From an uncultured Oceanisphaera sp. (GTDB lineage: Bacteria; Pseudomonadota; Gammaproteobacteria; Enterobacterales; Aeromonadaceae): a stretch of DNA of 64,000 nucleotides. Positions 59,477 through 64,000 of this stretch are shown here, in pieces. Under the pieces are notes generated by a model. It saw only the letters and a list, made by a program, of their open reading frames with translations, ran no database searches and was not told the DNA's origin. The position numbers and the translations under genes are program-made. Each line of letters starts with the position of its first letter. The first letter of the stretch is position 1. Location of the stretch: NCBI RefSeq assembly GCF_947495715.1, contig NZ_CANLZU010000013.1:1-64000 (forward strand). Reading direction: 5' to 3'.

Positions 59477-59620
59477 GAAGGGTTCTACTCCAGCGACCAT
59501 CACATGACAGGTCACCAAAGGCTCCTGCAATGCTGACACTCCCGCCATCCTTGGCGGTCGGACGTCATGTGCTGAGCGTCGCTGGGATGCGGTTCAGCGT
59601 GTCGGTGGAGTGAACCCTTC
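59477..59620. repeat. inverted repeat unit 2, large stem-loop or MITE-like element
   Basis: GAAGGGTTC (59477-59485) pairs with GAACCCTTC (59612-59620), ACTCCAGCGAC with GTCGGTGGAGT (one mismatch) and CACATGAC (59501-59508) with GTCATGTG (59564-59571). CCGCC-ATCCTT-GGCGG forms an apical hairpin at 59542-59557. The result is a branched 144-base structure of unknown nature. Confidence 0.6.
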
Positions 59621-59641
59621 GTTCGACCTTTACCGTAAATC

Positions 59642-59699
59642 CAAGCAGATCAGTTGGTTTTCCAGATTGTTATGATATGACAGTCAAAAAGATCGAATG
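59642..59699. repeat. degenerate dispersed repeat, copies 2 and 3
   Basis: Segment 59677-59699 matches 48897-48919 at 20 of 23 positions, and 59642-59659 resembles 48905-48922 at 14 of 18. See copy 1 at 48887. Confidence 0.45.
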
Positions 59700-59766
59700 T
59701 AATCCAATGGTATGATGCACCAACCAGAGACTCGAGAAGATCAGCTGCCCGATGCAGGGGGATCAA

Positions 59767-59795
59767 AAAAGGGCCCTTGAGGCCCCTTGAGAGTA
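59767..59795 (-). terminator. terminator of the outer membrane beta-barrel gene
   Basis: On the minus strand AAGGGGCC-TCAA-GGGCCCTT forms a GC-rich stem with one bulge and is followed by a T run. It lies about 15 bases after the stop of the gene at 59809. Confidence 0.7.
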
Positions 59796-59808
59796 ACGCG
59801 GTTATGGT

Positions 59809-60390
59809 TCAGAAATGCCAGCTCAGGCCCAGCATAAGACCGTTGATGTCATAGTCGCTGCGGTTGATCAGCTGAGCGTATTCCGCGAAGAAGGCCACAC
59901 CACCGGGGCGACTCTTGTCCCGAAAACGTACCCCGACGCCATAGCTGAAGTCGTCTTCAGACTCGGAACCTTTCCATCGCGCCGAAGATACACTCGCTTC
60001 TGCCTTGGCTTTGGTCCAGCCCAGCAGGCCATAGACCGACATGAAGTCCTGAATGGGTATCTGCGGCAGCGCATAGACACCAAAATAGTGTTTCAGCTTG
60101 GTTTCTACCAGACCGTCAAAATGTTCATCGTTTCCTATGCCTTTACCATAACGGCCTTCAAACGCCAGATAGGGAGAAGGTTGAACCCCCAGATTGATAC
60201 CCACCGTATTCCAATCAGCCGACTCTTCAAAGAAGTCGTCTTCGGCATCAAGACTGATCTGCGCGTAATTCAACCCCACGTAAAACTCGGGCTGTGCATA
60301 GACAAGAGGGGTACCCGAGGAATACTGCTGGGCCTGGGCGCCCGCCGTGGCCAGAAGACATGCTCCCGCAAGACATGCGTTCAGTTTCAT
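59809..60390 (-). CDS. outer membrane beta-barrel protein
   Basis: The 193-residue product has a signal peptide (MKLNACLAGACLLATAGAQA) and alternating beta-strand pattern with the C-terminal LGLSWHF, ending in the aromatic residue expected of an OMP. It fits the eight-stranded OmpA-like / outer-membrane beta-barrel domain group: FYVGLNYAQISLD, YLAFEGRYGKG and GVGVRFRDKS. Function unknown. ATG 60390 is preceded by AAGGACGG; an upstream in-frame GTG is not supported. Confidence 0.85.
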   Translation of the reverse strand: MKLNACLAGACLLATAGAQAQQYSSGTPLVYAQPEFYVGLNYAQISLDAEDDFFEESADWNTVGINLGVQPSPYLAFEGRYGKGIGNDEHFDGLVETKLKHYFGVYALPQIPIQDFMSVYGLLGWTKAKAEASVSSARWKGSESEDDFSYGVGVRFRDKSRPGGVAFFAEYAQLINRSDYDINGLMLGLSWHF

Positions 60391-60478
60391 ATAGACCGTC
60401 CTTGTGATTATTATTGGTTGTTGTTGCACCACCGTGCCTGGAAAGCGTAGAACAACAACCCAACTAGCTCCATATGAA

Positions 60479-62035
60479 TTACTTCAATCCCAGCCGTTTC
60501 GCCAGCTTGTGCAGGTTGCTGGCGTCGATGTCCAGCAACCGGGCGGCGGCGGCCCAGTTGTTTTGGCTGTGCGCGAGCGCCTGCTCGATGGCCCGGCGCT
60601 GGGCCTGGTGGATAACCAGTTGCAAGCTGGCCGGGGGTGGGCCGCCAGCCGTGGTTGTGCCGGTGGCCGCATCGGGGACGGCGCCGGTGTCGGCGGCTGC
60701 GCCTGCCGAGTCATGGGGAGCGCCGACCAGATCCAGCAGCTCCGGCTCCAGAGTGATAATGTCTTCCCGTGCCGCGCCGCGACTGAGGGCTTTTATTGCC
60801 GCCCGACTGATCACATGCTCCAGTTCGCGCACATTGCCGGGCCAGTCATACTGGCACAGGGCCTGTTCCGAAGCCGGCGACAAACGCAGGCTGCGCACCC
60901 CCAACCGTGTCCGGTTCAGCTCCAGAAAATGACCGGCCAGCACCAGCACGTCACCGCCCCGCTCGCGCAGGGGCGGTATCGGCACCGGATACACCGACAG
61001 CCGATGATAGAGATCGGCACGAAAATGACCATCACGCACGCTGTCGTGCAGTTGGCGGTTGGTGGCGGCAATCACCCGCACATTGACCTTGCGCGGCTGG
61101 TCTTCCCCCAATCGCTGGATTTCACCGTTCTGCAATGTCCGCAGCAACTTGGCCTGAATACCGAGCGGTAACTCGCCCACCTCGTCCAGAAACAGGGTGC
61201 CGCCGTCGGCGGCTTCGAAGCGCCCGGGCCGGGCGCTGTCGGCACCGGAAAAGGCCCCCTTTACATGACCGAACAGCTCGCTCTCGGCCAGGGATTCGGG
61301 CAGGGCGGCGCAGTTGACCTGCACCAGGGACTGGTTGCGGCGGGGAGAGCACTGGTGCAGGCGACGGGCGAACAGATCCTTGCCCACGCCGGTTTCTCCG
61401 GTCAGCAGCACCGGCAGCTCCGAGTCGGCCACCACATCCAGCTCGTGCAGCAGCCGCTTGAGCTGGGGGCTCTGACCCAGTATTTCGCCTTCCAGCCGTT
61501 CGCCGAGCGGCGCCGGCGCTCCCTGCCGGGCCAGCCGAAGCGCCCGCATATCCTGCTCCAGCCGGGTCATGCGCACCGCGGCGGCGGCGGTAAGGGCCAG
61601 GCGCTGCAACTGCTCCCGGGCATCCCGATCAAAAGTACCCGCCGTCAGCGCGTCCAGCGTCAGCGCCCCCCACAGCTCACCGTCCAGATACAGGCTGATC
61701 CCCATGCAGTCATGCACCGGCAACGCCTCGCCAACGTGGTGCTCGAGCAGGCCATCGTAAGGGTCGGGCAGCGGTGAGTCGGGAGCAAAGGCAACGGTGC
61801 TGCGGCTGGCCAGAATGGCCGCCAGCCGGGGATGCTGAGTCACCACGAAGCGGCGGCCCAGGGCTTCTCGCACCAGGCCGTCTACCGCCACCGGGCTCAG
61901 CACCTCACCATGCAGCCTGAGCAAACAGACGGCCCCGCAACGAAAGTGCTCGCGCAACAGGCGCACCAGACTTTGCAGCCGCACCGCACTGGGCAGCTCG
62001 GTAGCCAGATCCGCCAGCAGAATCTCATAAAGCAT
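60479..62035 (-). CDS. norR: nitric oxide-sensing sigma-54 activator NorR
   Basis: The 518-residue regulator has an N-terminal GAF domain that binds NO at a non-haem iron (conserved HPRL, LPDPYDGL and VHDCMG, with D and C ligands where E. coli NorR has them). An AAA+ domain (GETGVGKD, contact loop GAFSGA, GGTLFLDEVGELP) and a Fis-type HTH (NNWAAAARLLDIDASNLHKLAKRL) follow. The contact loop has serine in place of threonine. It is divergent from ytfE-norB, and its binding sites lie directly upstream of its own start. Confidence 0.96.
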   Translation of the reverse strand: MLYEILLADLATELPSAVRLQSLVRLLREHFRCGAVCLLRLHGEVLSPVAVDGLVREALGRRFVVTQHPRLAAILASRSTVAFAPDSPLPDPYDGLLEHHVGEALPVHDCMGISLYLDGELWGALTLDALTAGTFDRDAREQLQRLALTAAAAVRMTRLEQDMRALRLARQGAPAPLGERLEGEILGQSPQLKRLLHELDVVADSELPVLLTGETGVGKDLFARRLHQCSPRRNQSLVQVNCAALPESLAESELFGHVKGAFSGADSARPGRFEAADGGTLFLDEVGELPLGIQAKLLRTLQNGEIQRLGEDQPRKVNVRVIAATNRQLHDSVRDGHFRADLYHRLSVYPVPIPPLRERGGDVLVLAGHFLELNRTRLGVRSLRLSPASEQALCQYDWPGNVRELEHVISRAAIKALSRGAAREDIITLEPELLDLVGAPHDSAGAAADTGAVPDAATGTTTAGGPPPASLQLVIHQAQRRAIEQALAHSQNNWAAAARLLDIDASNLHKLAKRLGLK

Positions 62036-62037
62036 AG

Positions 62038-62050
62038 GGTATTAATCACC
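62038..62050. promoter_or_regulatory. NorR-type site 1
   Basis: GGTATTAATCACC fits the GT-N7-AC NorR core inside GGT...ACC. It lies three bases from the norR start codon, so NorR may also repress its own gene. Confidence 0.65.
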
Positions 62051-62057
62051 ATCAAAG

Positions 62058-62070
62058 GGTTTTAAATACC
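62058..62070. promoter_or_regulatory. NorR-type site 2
   Basis: GGTTTTAAATACC fits GT-N7-AC and is centred 20 bp from site 1. Confidence 0.68.
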
Positions 62071-62082
62071 CTACACGGACAG

Positions 62083-62095
62083 GGTGAAAATAACC
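62083..62095. promoter_or_regulatory. NorR-type site 3
   Basis: GGTGAAAATAACC fits GT-N7-AC and is centred 25 bp from site 2. Three sites in a row match the arrangement before E. coli norVW. Confidence 0.65.
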
Positions 62096-62135
62096 ACAAA
62101 AACAAAAATGCTATTTATATCAATAATTTAAAAAG

Positions 62136-62151
62136 TGGCATACTGATTGCA
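62136..62151 (+). promoter_or_regulatory. sigma-54 promoter of ytfE-norB
   Basis: TGGCATACTGATTGCA matches the sigma-54 consensus at nearly every position with correct GG/GC spacing. It lies about 40 bp after NorR site 3 and 39 bp before the ytfE start. Confidence 0.88.
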
Positions 62152-62189
62152 ATTTATCAGATAGATTACCACCGCCAAGGAGCAACATC

Positions 62190-62885
62190 ATGAGCCTGCT
62201 TAATCACTCCCTCGGCTCGCTGGCCAGGGACATTCCGGGCGCCACCCGATTATTTCATCATTATCAGCTGAATTATTGCTGCGGCGGCAAGGCCTTGCTG
62301 AGCGAAGCACTGGCCGAGCGCGGCCTGGACACCGCCGAGGTCATTGCCCGGCTGGAGTTGCTGGCGGCTCGCCATCAGGACGACACCAACTGGGCCGAGG
62401 TCGGTATCGACCCGCTTATCGACCATATTCTTGAGCGATATCATGCGGTTCATCGGGAGCAGTTGCCGGTGTTGCTGCAATTGGCCCGCCGGGTGGAGAC
62501 GGTACACGAAGCGCATTCTCTTTGCCCGTCCGGTCTTGCGGATCATCTCGACGCCATGCGCCAGGAGCTGGAAAGTCATATGCAAAAGGAGGAACAGATC
62601 CTGTTTCCCATGCTGCGCCGAGGCCTGTTCACACCGGCCCGGGCGCCCATCGAGGTGATGCGCATGGAACATGACGACCACGGTCAGGCGCTGAACCGGC
62701 TGCTGGAACTGACCCACCAACTCGCCCTGCCCGGCGATGCCTGCACCAGTTGGCAGACGCTGTATGCCGGTATTACCGAGCTGAAAAACGATTTAATGCA
62801 ACACATTCACCTGGAAAACAACCTGCTGTTCCAGGCGGACTCTCTTAACCCTTCCTCTCGGCACCAGGAGGTGCACCATGGCTAA
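62190..62885 (+). CDS. ytfE: iron-sulfur cluster repair di-iron protein YtfE (RIC)
   Basis: The 231-residue protein repairs iron-sulfur clusters after nitrosative or oxidative damage. It has the N-terminal ScdA-type domain with YCCGG, then a four-helix hemerythrin-like domain with di-iron ligands visible in ERYHAVHRE, SHMQKEEQILFPML, MEHDDHG and HIHLENNLLF. ATG 62190 follows AAGGAGCAACATC. It overlaps norB by eight bases, giving a NorR-controlled two-gene unit. Confidence 0.96.
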   Translation: MSLLNHSLGSLARDIPGATRLFHHYQLNYCCGGKALLSEALAERGLDTAEVIARLELLAARHQDDTNWAEVGIDPLIDHILERYHAVHREQLPVLLQLARRVETVHEAHSLCPSGLADHLDAMRQELESHMQKEEQILFPMLRRGLFTPARAPIEVMRMEHDDHGQALNRLLELTHQLALPGDACTSWQTLYAGITELKNDLMQHIHLENNLLFQADSLNPSSRHQEVHHG

Positions 62886-64000
62886 TTATCGTCGCCTGTG
62901 GACGATACTACTCGTCGTTCTCGGCCTTACCTTTTCCGTACTCGGCTATTTTGGCCGGGAAGTCTATCGCGAGGCGCCGCCCATACCCGCTCAAGTCGTG
63001 ACCGAAAGCGGCACCCTGCTCACCACCAAAGACGGCATTCTCGACGGTCAGACCGCCTGGCAGTCGGTTGGCGGCATGCAGCTGGGCTCGGTGTGGGGCC
63101 ATGGCGCCTATCAGGCGCCGGACTGGACCGCCGACTGGCTGCATCGGGAACTGATGGCCTGGCTGGATCTGGCTGCCGTTGATGACTTCGGCACCCACTA
63201 CGCCGAGCTGAACGACGAACAGCAGGCCCTGCTGCAACATCGGCTGAAAAAAGAGTATCGTACCAATGGCTATAACGCCGCCGACGATGTGCTGGTGATC
63301 TCAGAACGCCGCGCCCGGGCCATGGCCGATACCGCCGACTATTACAGCCGCCTGTTCGGTAACGACGCGGACTATCAGGCTACGCGCCAGAGCTATGCCA
63401 TGAAGGAGAACACGCTGCCGAGCGCCGAACGTCGCGCGGATCTGACCCACTTCTTCTTCTGGACCGCCTGGGCCGCGGGCACCGAACGTACCGCCGGTGA
63501 GGCCACCTACACCAACAACTGGCCGCATGAGCCGCTGATCGACAACCAACCCACCGCCGAGAATATCGTCTGGTCCATCGTCAGTGTGGTGCTGCTGATT
63601 GCCGGTGTCGGCGGCCTGATCTGGGCCTGGGCCTTCCTGCGCAAGGAAGACGAGAAAGAGCCGCAGGCCCCGGCCAAAGATCCGCTGACCAGCTTCAAGC
63701 TGACCCCCTCGCAAAAGGCGCTGGGCAAGTACCTGTTTCTGGTGGTCGCCCTGTTTACCTTCCAGGTGATGATGGGCGGCGTGACGGCTCACTACACGGT
63801 GGAAGGGCAGCATTTTTACGGCATTGAACTGTCCAAGTGGCTCCCCTACACCCTGACGCGAACCTGGCACCTGCAAAGCGCGCTGTTCTGGATCGCCACC
63901 GGTTTCCTGGCCGCCGGCCTGTTCCTCGCTCCCATGATCAACGGTGGCAAGGATCCCAGGTTCCAGAAACTGGGCGTGGATGTGTTGTTCTGGGCCCTGG
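62878..64000 (+). CDS. norB: quinol-dependent nitric oxide reductase NorB (qNor), 5' part
   Basis: The frame is open from ATG 62878 (AGGAGGTG ribosome site) to the right edge, 374 codons, so the gene is cut by the window. The first helix (LWTILLVVLGLTFSVLGYF), a large extracytoplasmic region with YEAT-like insertions and TWHLQSALFWIATGFLAAGLFLAP are typical of the long single-subunit qNor enzymes (about 750 residues), which reduce NO to N2O with quinol. The haem-ligand histidines of the catalytic part lie mainly beyond the edge. No haem-c CxxCH motif is seen. Confidence 0.93.
   Translation, partial: MANYRRLWTILLVVLGLTFSVLGYFGREVYREAPPIPAQVVTESGTLLTTKDGILDGQTAWQSVGGMQLGSVWGHGAYQAPDWTADWLHRELMAWLDLAAVDDFGTHYAELNDEQQALLQHRLKKEYRTNGYNAADDVLVISERRARAMADTADYYSRLFGNDADYQATRQSYAMKENTLPSAERRADLTHFFFWTAWAAGTERTAGEATYTNNWPHEPLIDNQPTAENIVWSIVSVVLLIAGVGGLIWAWAFLRKEDEKEPQAPAKDPLTSFKLTPSQKALGKYLFLVVALFTFQVMMGGVTAHYTVEGQHFYGIELSKWLPYTLTRTWHLQSALFWIATGFLAAGLFLAPMINGGKDPRFQKLGVDVLFWAL

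Larger units (their letters stand above)
59262..59808. other. 547-base non-coding region rich in inverted repeats
   Basis: Several nested inverted repeats and a second copy of a dispersed motif fill this gap between the TRAP operon and the outer membrane protein gene. Short ORFs here, including an 87-codon one on the minus strand at 59285-59548, look like chance frames through repeats. The block has the look of an intergenic repeat cluster, not a gene. Confidence 0.6.

Noticed and set aside
59285-59548. 87-codon minus-strand ORF in the repeat block
   Set aside because: It runs through inverted repeats, has no ribosome site or family features, and looks like a frame produced by the repeat sequence.

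Overview
The window looks like a chromosomal segment of a moderately GC-rich marine or brackish gammaproteobacterium. Three things suggest the Aeromonadaceae-like Oceanimonas / Oceanisphaera / Zobellella group. The first is the housekeeping order yrdA - DUF1488 - aroE - hdfR - hemF - tsaC - yrdD - smg - dprA - LysM - def - fmt - rsmB - trkA next to an rRNA promoter. The second is the closeness of several proteins to their E. coli counterparts (LdhA, YqjG, HdfR, Smg). The third is the mix of TRAP transporters and a quinol-type nitric oxide reductase. This placement is inference, since no database search was possible.

Layout. 1-200: an rRNA P1 promoter firing leftwards out of the window. 0.2-14.5 kb: conserved housekeeping genes for shikimate and haem synthesis, tRNA modification, transformation, N-terminal formyl-group handling, rRNA methylation, potassium uptake, RmuC and a PfkB-family kinase. 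14.5-17.1 kb: a DUF4399 protein and a Cache-type chemoreceptor. 17.1-27.8 kb: a 13-gene carbon-phosphorus lyase operon, phnCDEFGHIJKLMNP, on the minus strand. It has two matching GntR-type palindromes, one before phnC and one before phnF. 28-38.5 kb: a class V aminotransferase, a ybcJ-like S4 protein, tRNA-Pro(CGG), ldhA-hslJ-trxC, yqjG, pirin, a CoA-binding protein, a PCu(A)C copper chaperone, a GGDEF-EAL protein and DUF2960.

38.5-46 kb: a DctB/DctD-like two-component system followed by a TAXI-type TRAP transporter (fused permease, universal stress protein, binding protein). The gap between regulator and transporter carries a sigma-54 promoter and three related palindromes, which reads as a complete enhancer-driven circuit. 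46-55.8 kb: an unrecognised two-TM protein, an ammonium transporter with sigma-54-like and CRP-like sites, a dicarboxylate/amino-acid symporter, a periplasmic-sensor GGDEF protein, monomeric isocitrate dehydrogenase and a MipA-family outer membrane protein. 56-59.3 kb: a classical DctPQM TRAP transporter. 59.3-59.8 kb: non-coding DNA rich in inverted repeats. 59.8-64 kb: an outer-membrane beta-barrel protein, then norR divergent from ytfE-norB. The divergent spacer has three NorR-type sites and a sigma-54 promoter, and norB runs off the right edge.

No CRISPR array, intact insertion sequence, prophage or obvious new multi-gene system was found. The most informative non-textbook signals are regulatory: the triple palindrome before the TRAP operon, the paired phn operators, the amt promoter region and the intergenic repeat block at 59.3-59.6 kb.
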